Of a DNA stretch of 64,000 nucleotides, positions 43,245 through 50,619 are shown piece by piece (positions within the stretch are counted from its first letter, which is position 1; every line of letters begins with the position of its first letter). Source of the stretch: a virus. The stretch lies in IMG/VR virus record IMGVR_UViG_3300042197_002147, positions 62,001-126,000 of that record; one strand, written 5' to 3'. A program made the position numbers and the translations under genes. Below the pieces are notes generated by a model. The model searched no databases and had not been told where the DNA came from. It worked only from the letters and a program-made list of their open reading frames with translations.

Positions 43245-45176
43245 ATGAATGATATTAAATTGCCAACTCTTTATCAAGAGTTTATACACCTTTCTCGTTA
43301 CTCACGCTGGCTTGAAACAGAAAAGAGGAGAGAAACATGGCAGGAAACTGTAAGTCGATATTTTAATTTCTTTGAAAGTCACCTCAAAGAAAAGCAAAAT
43401 TTTATATTGACTTCAGAATTAAGAAGTGAATTAGAAACAGCAGTTTTGAATTTAGAAATAATGCCTAGCATGAGAGCATTGATGACTGCTGGAGAGGCAC
43501 TTGACCGCGATAATACCGCAGGGTATAATTGCTCATATGTTGCAGTCAATCGTGTACGAGCATTTGATGAAATATTATACATACTCATGTGTGGCACCGG
43601 CGTCGGTTTCTCCGTCGAAAGACAATATGTTGAAAAACTTCCAACGATTGCGGAGGAATTTACAAACAGTGAAACCACTATTGTTGTCCAAGATAGTAAG
43701 GCTGGTTGGGCTAAGGCGTACAGGGAACTTGTTTCCTTACTTATTGGAGGCCAAATTCCAAAATGGGACATGTCAAAGGTTCGTCCTTCTGGCGCAAGAC
43801 TTAAGACATTTGGTGGCCGTGCGTCCGGTCCGGGGCCATTGGAAGATCTCTTTAGATTCACAACTGACACTTTTAAAAAGGCTTCAGGAAGAAAACTCAC
43901 TTCCATCGAATGCCATGATATCGTCTGTAAGATTGCAGAAGTTGTCGTGGTCGGAGGTGTGCGACGATCTGCACTTATATCACTTAGTAATCTCACTGAT
44001 GAACGGATGCGGGATGCAAAGTCAGGGGCTTGGTGGAACGACAATCCGCAACGCGCATTGGCCAACAACTCAGTTGCTTACAAAGAAAAACCAGACATGG
44101 GCATTTTCATGGAGGAATGGGTTTCTCTCTATAAGAGCAAGAGTGGTGAGCGTGGTATCTTCAATCGTGACGCTTGCAAAAAGACTGTTGCTAAACTAGG
44201 TGATCGTCGTGATGCTGGTTATGAGTTTGGAACAAATCCTTGCTCAGAAATTATTCTTCGTGACCGTGAGTTTTGCAATTTAACAGAAGTTGTTGTTCGT
44301 TCCACAGATACTGCCGAAGATCTTGCTCGAAAAGTTCGTTTAGCAACAATTCTTGGAACATTTCAAGCATCACTCACAAACTTTCCATATCTTTCTAGCG
44401 AATGGAAAAAGAATTGTGAAGAGGAATGTCTCTTGGGTGTGTCTTTAACCGGAATATTAGACAATGAAGACATGACTACGGATGTCATTAATCTAGAAAA
44501 GGGATTGGTAAAACTGAAACAAATAGCAATAGATGTCAACAAGGAATTTGCAAAAAAGATTGGAATCAACCAAGCAGCAGCAATTACTTGTGTAAAACCA
44601 TCAGGAACAGTATCACAACTTGTTGATGCTGCATCGGGAATTCATCCAAGACACAGCCAATACTATGTTAGAACAGTTCGTGCAGATAGAAAAGATCCAC
44701 TATGTCAAATGATGATTGACCTTGGATTTCCACACGAACCATGTGTAATGAAACCCGATTCTGTCATGGTTTTCTCTTTCCCGATGAAATCACCGGATGG
44801 TTGTCTGACAAGAAATGATTTAACCGCAATAGAACATTTACAACTTTGGTTAACTTATCAAAGGTTCTGGTGTGAGCATAAACCAAGCATAACAATCACT
44901 GTTCGTGAGAATGAATGGATGGAGGTTGGTGCATGGGTCTACAAGCACTTTGATGAAATTAGCGGTATTTCATTCCTACCACACAGTGATCATAATTATC
45001 GCCAAGCACCCTATCAAGAGTGCGGAAAAGAAGAACATGATTTACTTTTGGCAAAAATGCCAAACGGTGTGAATTGGTTGGATTTGATTAAATACGAAAA
45101 AGAAGACAAAACATCAGGAACACAAACTTTTGCCTGTAGTGGCGATAAGTGTGAATTAGTAGATATTACTTCTTAG
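43245..45176 (+). CDS. nrdJ: Ribonucleotide reductase, class II (adenosylcobalamin-dependent, monomeric type)
   Basis: A 643-residue reductase. 'MPSMRALMTAGEALDRDNTAGYNCSYVAVN' carries the first active-site Cys (near 93). 'GTGVGFSVE' and 'GTNPCSEIILRDREFCNLTEVV' (near 330) hold the radical-site Cys and catalytic Asn/Glu pair. 'KPSGTVSQLVDAASGIHPRHSQYY' follows. The C-terminal 'FACSGDKCEL' is the Cys pair that re-reduces the site. Length and motifs fit monomeric RTPR-type class II enzymes, which need no small subunit and no oxygen. AGGAG precedes the ATG. The 3' end overlaps the convergent gene by 11 bp. Confidence 0.93.
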   Translation: MNDIKLPTLYQEFIHLSRYSRWLETEKRRETWQETVSRYFNFFESHLKEKQNFILTSELRSELETAVLNLEIMPSMRALMTAGEALDRDNTAGYNCSYVAVNRVRAFDEILYILMCGTGVGFSVERQYVEKLPTIAEEFTNSETTIVVQDSKAGWAKAYRELVSLLIGGQIPKWDMSKVRPSGARLKTFGGRASGPGPLEDLFRFTTDTFKKASGRKLTSIECHDIVCKIAEVVVVGGVRRSALISLSNLTDERMRDAKSGAWWNDNPQRALANNSVAYKEKPDMGIFMEEWVSLYKSKSGERGIFNRDACKKTVAKLGDRRDAGYEFGTNPCSEIILRDREFCNLTEVVVRSTDTAEDLARKVRLATILGTFQASLTNFPYLSSEWKKNCEEECLLGVSLTGILDNEDMTTDVINLEKGLVKLKQIAIDVNKEFAKKIGINQAAAITCVKPSGTVSQLVDAASGIHPRHSQYYVRTVRADRKDPLCQMMIDLGFPHEPCVMKPDSVMVFSFPMKSPDGCLTRNDLTAIEHLQLWLTYQRFWCEHKPSITITVRENEWMEVGAWVYKHFDEISGISFLPHSDHNYRQAPYQECGKEEHDLLLAKMPNGVNWLDLIKYEKEDKTSGTQTFACSGDKCELVDITS

Positions 45177-45423
45177 TACCTTTTGTTCTACTTCTAATAA
45201 TCTCGCGGATGTCCATCTCTTCATCTTGATGGGCATCCGCTTGTTTATGTAATTTTTCTGCCTTTTCTTGGTTTCCTGCCTCTTTTGCCTTGACAGCATT
45301 ATCACGAACAACACTTACTTTTTTGGAATAAGTGTTTCCGAGTTTTCTTAACTCGCTTGTTGGCAGTTTCATTAATTCTGACTTTGGGTGACTTTCTTTT
45401 AAAAATGATGCGAATGATTTCAT
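45166..45423 (-). CDS. Small basic protein with a capsid-targeting-like N-terminus
   Basis: An 85-residue protein starting 'MKSFASFLKESHPKSELMK'. The first ten residues match the layout of the T4 capsid-targeting sequence (MK-aromatic, amphipathic, ending LxE before a small residue). Cleavage after Glu10 by a gp21-like protease is predicted. The remainder is helical and charged ('KKVSVVRDNAVKAKEAGNQEKAEKLHKQADAHQDEE'), as in T4 internal proteins. It has a GAGG Shine-Dalgarno and a CATAAATA box upstream. I infer an internal head protein. Confidence 0.7.
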   Translation of the reverse strand: MKSFASFLKESHPKSELMKLPTSELRKLGNTYSKKVSVVRDNAVKAKEAGNQEKAEKLHKQADAHQDEEMDIREIIRSRTKGTKK

Positions 45424-45439
45424 AGTTTATCCTCAACTA

Positions 45440-45447
45440 TATTTATG
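45440..45447 (-). promoter_or_regulatory. CATAAATA, candidate late promoter (minus strand)
   Basis: Read on the minus strand, CATAAATA lies 16 nt upstream of the ATG at 45423, with TTGAGGATAAACT in between. One base differs from the late consensus. A second CATAAATA on this strand occurs at 45471-45478. Confidence 0.5.
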
Positions 45448-45464
45448 TTTTTATTAAATAGGCG

Positions 45465-45472
45465 TATAAATA
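45465..45472 (+). promoter_or_regulatory. TATAAATA, T4-type late promoter (plus strand)
   Basis: A perfect TATAAATA in the divergent region. Initiation 5-7 nt downstream would start the transcript at or just before the structured RNA at 45479, leading into the RuvC-like gene. This is the only exact plus-strand copy I noticed. Confidence 0.7.
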
Positions 45473-45478
45473 TTTATG

Positions 45479-45553
45479 ACCCACGCAACTGTGAGATTAA
45501 CCACCCGAAGTTGATGGGGGAGCTAAGACTCCAATCTCCGCAGTTGCGTGGGT
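45479..45553 (+). ncRNA. 75-nt structured RNA: long stem closing a three-way junction
   Basis: ACCCACGCAACTG (45479-45491) pairs perfectly with CAGTTGCGTGGGT (45541-45553), 13 bp. The helix continues with GAGATT (45493-45498) and AATCTC (45533-45538) across a small asymmetric bulge. Inside are CCC/GGG (45504-45506 with 45516-45518) and GGAG-ctaaga-CTCC (45519-45532), giving a junction. It is richer in G+C than its surroundings and lies just behind a perfect late promoter, 24 nt before the RuvC-like ATG. No U-run follows closely, so it is not a simple terminator. It may be a 5'-UTR element or a stable small RNA. Confidence 0.7.
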
Positions 45554-45577
45554 AAAGTTTTATGCATAAATATTAGT

Positions 45578-46138
45578 ATGATTATTGCAGGAATTGATTA
45601 TAGTTTAAATGGACCGGCAATTTGTGTAGCCAATACGGATAAATCTTTTTGTTTTGATAATTGTTCTTTTTATTTTCTAACAGATGTAAAAAGAAATGCA
45701 AAAACATTTTTAACAAACATCCATGGCGAAGCATTTGAAGACTACAATGAAGATTGTGAGAGATACGACACATTATCCGATTGGGTGATGCGCGTTTGTT
45801 CTGGTTGCGAACAGATAGCACTTGAGGGTTACGCTTATGGAGCACAGGGTAGGGTGTTTCATATAGCAGAAAATACTGGTTTATTGAAGTATAAAATTTA
45901 TCAAACAAGAACACCATTGACAATTATCCCACCAACAGAAGTCAAAAAATATGCAACCGGCAAAGGAAATTCCGATAAGCAAAAAATGTATAGTTCTTTT
46001 GTTTTGGATACAAATATTTTTCTAAACACAATAATGACACCGGACAAGAAAGAAATTTCAAGTCCGGTGTCAGATATTGTAGATTCTTTTTATATTTGTA
46101 AGATACTTTATAACAAAATTTTAGACTCTTCTTCTTGA
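45578..46138 (+). CDS. RuvC-like Holliday-junction resolvase
   Basis: A 186-residue RNase-H-fold nuclease. 'IIAGIDYSLNGPAICV' holds the first catalytic Asp (Asp7), 'EQIALEGYAYGAQGRVFHIAENTGLLKY' the Glu and the characteristic Gly-rich helix, 'PPTEVKKYATGKGNSDKQKM' the basic segment, and 'SPVSDIVDSFYICK' the final Asp pair. T4 resolves junctions with endonuclease VII instead. I chose the ATG at 45578; a GTG 30 bp earlier falls inside the structured RNA. The 3' end overlaps the convergent gene by 18 bp. Confidence 0.88.
   Translation: MIIAGIDYSLNGPAICVANTDKSFCFDNCSFYFLTDVKRNAKTFLTNIHGEAFEDYNEDCERYDTLSDWVMRVCSGCEQIALEGYAYGAQGRVFHIAENTGLLKYKIYQTRTPLTIIPPTEVKKYATGKGNSDKQKMYSSFVLDTNIFLNTIMTPDKKEISSPVSDIVDSFYICKILYNKILDSSS
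46035..46072. repeat. 11-bp perfect inverted repeat within the RuvC-like gene
   Basis: TGACACCGGAC (46035-46045) and GTCCGGTGTCA (46062-46072) with a 16-nt loop form a strong hairpin in an AT-rich region. It lies 49 nt beyond the end of the convergent minus-strand late operon, so it could end or protect that transcript, though only short T-runs follow. It could also be a protein-binding site. Confidence 0.65.
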
Positions 46139-46747
46139 ACTCACTAAAGAAGCAATCGCAAGTAAACCTATAGCACCGGGTGAGGGTATTGCATTGACAC
46201 CAAATCCACAAAAATCAATGAGATTACCCTGTGTGGTTCCACCAGTTGCACTTACTGCTTCGAATGCAAATCTTGTCATATTTCCAATCGAAACTATTGA
46301 ACCAGTATGAAACTGCCATGCAGTCTCGTCTGCACTGAATGTATTTTGATATAGGATTGTGTCATCCCCTCCACCATAGGTCTGATCTGTTCCCAAATCT
46401 ATGATTGAAAGTTGCATAACATCAACACCATATCTTCCTCTGTGTGCAAAATGCCAATTTATTGTATTATTGTCACCCAACCCATTTACATGTTGGTAAA
46501 GTGTAGATGCATAATTTGCATTTAGTTCTGCAAAAGAATTGCCTTCATATGCGGGTGTTCCTAAAAATCCATCAGACCATATTTCTAATGTATTGTCTGG
46601 TGCAGTTGTTGCCCAATTTAGTGTTGGATCTGAACCAGAATAGAAACCATAACCCCAAACAGTAAAATCCTCAAAACCACCATTAACTAGATCTGCCGAG
46701 CATGTTGTAGATAGACTGATAGCCAGCAAAAGTGGTAACTTGTTCAT
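46121..46747 (-). CDS. Exported protein with signal peptide and PEP-CTERM-like sorting tail
   Basis: A 208-residue protein. The N-terminal 'MNKLPLLLAISLSTTCSADLVNGGFEDF' is a signal peptide followed by the 'NGGFE' start common to DUF642/CBM-like exported proteins. The middle is a beta sandwich with Asp/Gly loops ('LGTDQTYGGGDDTIL'). The C-terminus has a Pro-Ser-Pro-Gly motif, a hydrophobic helix (AIGLLAIASLV) and SSRRRV, the three-part PEP-CTERM layout recognised by exosortases. I use the ATG at 46747, overlapping the previous stop as TGATG. Such a protein in a phage is unusual. It should be placed on the host surface or released at lysis. Confidence 0.8.
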   Translation of the reverse strand: MNKLPLLLAISLSTTCSADLVNGGFEDFTVWGYGFYSGSDPTLNWATTAPDNTLEIWSDGFLGTPAYEGNSFAELNANYASTLYQHVNGLGDNNTINWHFAHRGRYGVDVMQLSIIDLGTDQTYGGGDDTILYQNTFSADETAWQFHTGSIVSIGNMTRFAFEAVSATGGTTQGNLIDFCGFGVNAIPSPGAIGLLAIASLVSSRRRV

Positions 46748-47466
46748 CAAACTCTCTTTCTTGTTGAAAATAGTTGCGGAATCGCAAACAATGTCAATGT
46801 ACCAACCGATGGTACATTGTTTTGTGGTAAGTAGAATCCAGTTTCTATGCCGTAATATTCCCCGAACCCATAGTTTGTTCCTAGAGCAATGGTCGTAGAG
46901 TATTCGTCAAATGGCAATGCACTTGGCGTAAAGAAAAATGTATGCATGTCTGGGTTGACTGCTTGAATAGCGGGTACAAAATCTTGAGGCACTATATTTT
47001 TTGTAATCAATTGTGCAGGATTTATTTTAACTTGTTGTGTTTCTTCTACAAGTGTTGGTTCTTGCGGTTTTATTTCATCTTTAAATCTTGCAACTTCGTC
47101 CTCAAGACGATATGGCCTTGTTTCCTCTTTTTGATCAATTTTCTTTTTTGGAATATAAGCAAATTGTAATTTTTGAAAAGGAGCAAGTGCTTGTTTATTT
47201 TTTTCTTCTGCTTTTTCTTCTTCTTTTGTTTCTTCTAATTGTGTTTTTTGTAACTCTTTTGCAGAAGAAACTACAGAACCAAATGAAGAAATGTAAGAAG
47301 CAGCATTCTTTATTATTTGTTCGCCGGCCAATGTTAAAGAAACACTCATTACTATTGTCATAGTATGCAGTGATTTCTCTAATTGTTTTACTTTTTGTTT
47401 TGCGTCGTCACATGCCTTTGCACATGTTGTACAACCGCTGTGTTTTTGTTCCGATACTTTAGCCAT
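46747..47466 (-). CDS. Late protein with coiled coil and PEP-CTERM-like C-terminus
   Basis: A 239-residue protein. The N-terminal 'HSGCTTCAKACDDAKQKVKQLEKSL' has three Cys that may bind metal, then a hydrophobic segment 'TMTIVMSVSLTLAGEQII', and a long Glu/Lys coiled coil around residues 75-105. The C-terminal domain is beta-rich ('TTIALGTNYGFGEYYGIETGFYLP'). It ends 'NNVPSVGTLTLFAIPQLF' plus STRKRV, again Pro-x-x-Gly-Thr, hydrophobic helix and basic end as in PEP-CTERM. It has GGGGAGG before the ATG and is translationally coupled to the next exported protein. I infer that the two act together at the envelope. Confidence 0.7.
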   Translation of the reverse strand: MAKVSEQKHSGCTTCAKACDDAKQKVKQLEKSLHTMTIVMSVSLTLAGEQIIKNAASYISSFGSVVSSAKELQKTQLEETKEEEKAEEKNKQALAPFQKLQFAYIPKKKIDQKEETRPYRLEDEVARFKDEIKPQEPTLVEETQQVKINPAQLITKNIVPQDFVPAIQAVNPDMHTFFFTPSALPFDEYSTTIALGTNYGFGEYYGIETGFYLPQNNVPSVGTLTLFAIPQLFSTRKRV

Positions 47467-47508
47467 GTCATCCTCCCCTTAAAGATGAACATAACGAAGA
47501 TTACTATA

Positions 47509-47835
47509 TTATGTATTTAATTGTTCTGGTTTGTTTGGTTTATTTTGAGTTGAATCGTCAATTCCATCACCATCTCTGTCTTTTTCATCTTTGATTAGAC
47601 CATCTTCACAAATCATTGGTTTTCGGATGAATTCTCTCCAAGCCCAAAGCAATGATATTAAAACAACAGGAGCATACCAAAGAGTCCATCCATAGGATGG
47701 TTTGGAAGCACCTTCTTGTGCAATTTCATCTTTAATTGCCATGAGAACAACATTGTCACTGGTATTATCTGGTACTATAAATGGAGTTGTGCATCCTGCT
47801 AGTAATAAAAGTGGTATATATTTTAAGTATTTCAT
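47509..47835 (-). CDS. Lipoprotein with a transmembrane helix (spanin-like candidate)
   Basis: A 108-residue protein. 'MKYLKYIPLLLLAGC' is a lipoprotein signal with lipobox LAGC (Cys15). A strong membrane helix 'WTLWYAPVVLISLLWAWREF' occurs near residues 50-69, followed by a basic turn and an acidic Asp-rich tail with 'DRDGDGIDD', a calcium-loop pattern. A lipid anchor plus a membrane helix in one chain is the plan of unimolecular spanins, but the segment between them is only about 35 residues. It follows the holin-like gene, so a lysis role is likely. AAGGAG precedes the ATG. Confidence 0.65.
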   Translation of the reverse strand: MKYLKYIPLLLLAGCTTPFIVPDNTSDNVVLMAIKDEIAQEGASKPSYGWTLWYAPVVLISLLWAWREFIRKPMICEDGLIKDEKDRDGDGIDDSTQNKPNKPEQLNT

Positions 47836-47844
47836 TGGTACTCC

Positions 47845-48285
47845 TTATGATTTGCTTGGCGTTGCTGCTGCTGTACCGAAATAGAATCCTACTATGCTTA
47901 ACAATATTTCTCTATTTTCGGATGACCAGAAAAATCCATTTATTTCAACGAAACTTTTTCTAGCAGTTTCTGGTATCAAACCAAATAATCCTTCTGGATT
48001 TTTTACATCAACCTCAACGAAGGTAGGAACACCAAAGAAAGGAAGGATAAATGGAGCAGCAAATGCACCAAATAAGACTGTAAGAACTATAATTTGTCTT
48101 ACAAATTTACCGGCATCAATACTTACTCTCTGGACTGCTTTATCTTGGTTTTCTGTTGTTTGTTGGTTTGCTTTGATCAATTGCTCGAACATTTGCTTTT
48201 GATCTGCACTTTTTTGTGCCATGAATTTGAACAAAAATCCAGTGACACCTCCTCCAACCATGCTAATTAATTCTGGTGAAAACAT
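47845..48285 (-). CDS. Holin-like membrane protein
   Basis: A 146-residue protein with three hydrophobic segments: 'ELISMVGGGVTGFLFKFM' at the N-terminus, 'IIVLTVLFGAFAAPFILPFFGV' near the middle and 'EILLSIVGFYFGTAAA' at the end. The first is followed by a charged Gln/Lys helix. This plan resembles three-segment phage holins and similar proteins in aquatic myophages. The ATG at 48285 is placed 7 nt after AGGAGG; an in-frame TTG is too close to it. Adjacent to a lipoprotein, it likely forms the lysis cassette. The endolysin candidate is 14 kb away at 62021. Confidence 0.7.
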   Translation of the reverse strand: MFSPELISMVGGGVTGFLFKFMAQKSADQKQMFEQLIKANQQTTENQDKAVQRVSIDAGKFVRQIIVLTVLFGAFAAPFILPFFGVPTFVEVDVKNPEGLFGLIPETARKSFVEINGFFWSSENREILLSIVGFYFGTAAATPSKS

Positions 48286-48287
48286 AT

Positions 48288-50219
48288 TCAATCCTCCTTT
48301 TTATATGCGTTCTTTTTCAAAAACTTTTTCAACATTTTAACGAATTCTTTTGGTTGTTTTGCTTCCTGCCTGTCCTCTGCGCCACCAAGAGCAGCTAAAA
48401 ATTTTCCCATGTTTAGTCTGTTTGCTGGCAATTCATCATCATCTTCTTCTGATGTTTCTCCACCGTCATCTTCGTATAGAGTTCCAGATACATTTTCTCT
48501 CTTTTTTACTATATTAGACAACAGATTATTCAATATATCTAAATGCTTTTCTGAATAATTTTTTGGTTCGTATTTTATTATTTCTGGTTTTTGTTCTTCT
48601 TCCTCATCACCTTGTCTCTTAGTTTCTGGTTCAACATCCAAATAGCGCATATAGTTTGAAATATCTGGTTTTTTTGCGTATGGTGTATAATTTTTTGCTT
48701 CTTTTAATTTTTTTGGTTTCATTGTGCTTCCTCTTTTAAATTTGTCTTTTTGACCTTTATTTGCTATGGTAAATTCTGGTGGAACAAATTTTACCTGTCC
48801 CATTCCCGGCAATTCAGAAACAATTCCTTCGTGACTGCTTCCTTCATGTGGGGTTAATGGCATTTGTTCTGATGTCACGGTATCAAATATTATTTTTCTT
48901 GCTCTATCAATATGTTCATGTGCCCTGAGTGTTTTTGACAATGCTTTTTTATTTTTTAGTCCATATTCTAAATGACTTTGCAATCTTGCTTGTTGCTTTT
49001 TATTTTTTTCTTTTGCTATTTCAGCCTGTGAAAAAGCAACAAACCCTTTAATGTTTCTCGGGTGTCTTTTTTCTTGAACTGCTTGTCCAAATCTTTTAAA
49101 ATGCAATCTTCTTGCACCAGATTTACTAGTTGGATCTTCGTGTTTTGCAATTTCATCTAAAAAAGTTGTCAAACTTTTATCAGAAAGTATTGATCTTGCT
49201 TTTTTGATATGGGATCCTAATTTAGCACTTTTAACTGGATTTATTGAAAATTTTCTTTTGTTTAAGGACAATGGAGCAAAATGGTTTTCTTCTGTGCTCA
49301 ATCCAGACAAATCTGGATTTGATCCTATTTTTTTACCAGTGTCTGTATCTATTTCTGAATGAACTGCAAATGTACTTTGTGCCTTTGGACTTGGTAATTT
49401 ATAGCGAAGCAAATTACCTTTCATTGTTCCTTCTGTGTCTCTAAGAATTGCATCTGCTTGGTATGATCTATTTGGTGCGATACCAGTATGACTTGCTGCT
49501 CTTAAAGCTGAAGTAAATGGCGTTACCAAATGTGGCTTGTTTGATTGAGAAGCATAGTCTGTTATTTCTTTTTCACTAAAGAAAGCAGGAGCATTTGCTC
49601 CTTTGTATTGAACAAAGGGTCTTCCTTGATGTTTTCCAAAAACAAGAGACACACTTCCGTCTGCTTTATAGGACAAATTATGACCTTGTACTGGCTTACC
49701 CTTCAAAAGACTATGTGTTGCGTCTAAGTGTTCCAAAGCATGACTTCCCATTCCTCTGTAGAGTAATTCACCAACATGTTCTAGATGACCTGTTGTTTCT
49801 GCTTTTGGTTTTTCTTTTTTTGTTTGCTCTTCGATGTAGGAATCTAAATCTATTCCTTGTTCATTAAAATATTCAACAATAGAGTCAAAAACTTCATATG
49901 GATCTGCTCCATATTTTTCAGATTCTTCTGCTAATAGTCCTATTCCTGTTGTTAAGTATCTTAATTGTGATTTTATTCTTGGATCTGGTATTTTATCCAA
50001 CAAAACCTTTAAGTTAACAATTAATCTGTCAAATGGTGTTATGATTCCAATTGGGTTTTTTAAATAGTTTCCTTTGGCATCTATAACACCTAAGCGAAAT
50101 GCATCCATATCAGTATATTGTGTGGTAATTGCTTTTACAAATTTATAAATGGTAAAAGAGCTGACAACTCTATTTAATTCTTTTGAAGTAATTGTTCTTC
50201 TAAATGGTTTTGGTTTCAT
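48288..50219 (-). CDS. Large late protein with KxDG nucleotidyltransferase (ligase-like) domain
   Basis: A 643-residue protein, DUF6267-like in pattern. After a helical N-terminal region, 'LEHVGELLYRGMGSHALEHLDATHSLLKG' leads to 'HNLSYKADGSVSLVFGKHQGRPFVQYKG' near residue 183. KADG fits motif I (KxDG) of DNA/RNA ligases and capping enzymes. Further on, 'SSHEGIVSEL' (motif IV EGxV) and 'GQVKFVPPEFTIANKG' (motif V K-x-V) lie near 465-485. The C-terminal third is low-complexity and acidic. It overlaps both neighbours by ATGA-type joins in the virion-protein operon. Ligase activity is an inference; covalent transfer of AMP onto another target is possible. Confidence 0.7.
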   Translation of the reverse strand: MKPKPFRRTITSKELNRVVSSFTIYKFVKAITTQYTDMDAFRLGVIDAKGNYLKNPIGIITPFDRLIVNLKVLLDKIPDPRIKSQLRYLTTGIGLLAEESEKYGADPYEVFDSIVEYFNEQGIDLDSYIEEQTKKEKPKAETTGHLEHVGELLYRGMGSHALEHLDATHSLLKGKPVQGHNLSYKADGSVSLVFGKHQGRPFVQYKGANAPAFFSEKEITDYASQSNKPHLVTPFTSALRAASHTGIAPNRSYQADAILRDTEGTMKGNLLRYKLPSPKAQSTFAVHSEIDTDTGKKIGSNPDLSGLSTEENHFAPLSLNKRKFSINPVKSAKLGSHIKKARSILSDKSLTTFLDEIAKHEDPTSKSGARRLHFKRFGQAVQEKRHPRNIKGFVAFSQAEIAKEKNKKQQARLQSHLEYGLKNKKALSKTLRAHEHIDRARKIIFDTVTSEQMPLTPHEGSSHEGIVSELPGMGQVKFVPPEFTIANKGQKDKFKRGSTMKPKKLKEAKNYTPYAKKPDISNYMRYLDVEPETKRQGDEEEEQKPEIIKYEPKNYSEKHLDILNNLLSNIVKKRENVSGTLYEDDGGETSEEDDDELPANRLNMGKFLAALGGAEDRQEAKQPKEFVKMLKKFLKKNAYKKED

Positions 50220-50593
50220 CTGATTTCACTCAATATTTTGTCTATCCTGTGGTCTGTCTGAATTAAACTGATGTTTACTTCTGGTATTGATTTTGGTAAA
50301 TAGTTTAAATAGTTCAAGAATGATTTTAGTTGTGGATGTAGGTCTTTTCCTAACTTAAAAAACAAAATCCTACAACAAGCTTCTGCTCCAAAAACATTTT
50401 GTAAGATTATTATGTGATTTAAGATTAATCTTTCTTTTAATTCTCCACCTTTTCTGAATCGCAGTAGTAATCTTTTCACATATTTAATTTTACTTAAATC
50501 TTCATAAAATTCATCTATACCACCTGAACTCGGATTGGAATACATTTTAGTAGCAAATAATAAAAAATTATCAGAGTTCAATGCATTTTTCAT
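50216..50593 (-). CDS. Conserved-looking small late protein
   Basis: A 125-residue helical protein: 'NSDNFLLFATKMYSNPSSGGIDEFYEDLSKIKYVKRLLLRF', 'ELKERLILNHIIILQNVFGAEACCRILFFKL' and 'LKSFLNYLNYLPKSIPEV'. I recognise this pattern from T4-like aquatic phages, where it occurs in the virion-protein region as a protein of unknown function. It has no clear Shine-Dalgarno and is coupled by overlap to the next gene downstream. A structural or assembly role is inferred from place only. Confidence 0.7.
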   Translation of the reverse strand: MKNALNSDNFLLFATKMYSNPSSGGIDEFYEDLSKIKYVKRLLLRFRKGGELKERLILNHIIILQNVFGAEACCRILFFKLGKDLHPQLKSFLNYLNYLPKSIPEVNISLIQTDHRIDKILSEIR

Positions 50594-50619
50594 AATTTAA
50601 ATAACACTTTTATTTTTAT

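Noticed and set aside
45544-45572. Leaderless promoter for the RuvC-like gene (TTGCGT...TAAATA)
   Set aside because: Both boxes are weak, and the -35 candidate is part of the structured RNA stem.
45548-45577. GTG start for the RuvC-like gene
   Set aside because: It would place coding sequence in the RNA stem; the ATG at 45578 gives the usual short N-terminus before the catalytic Asp.
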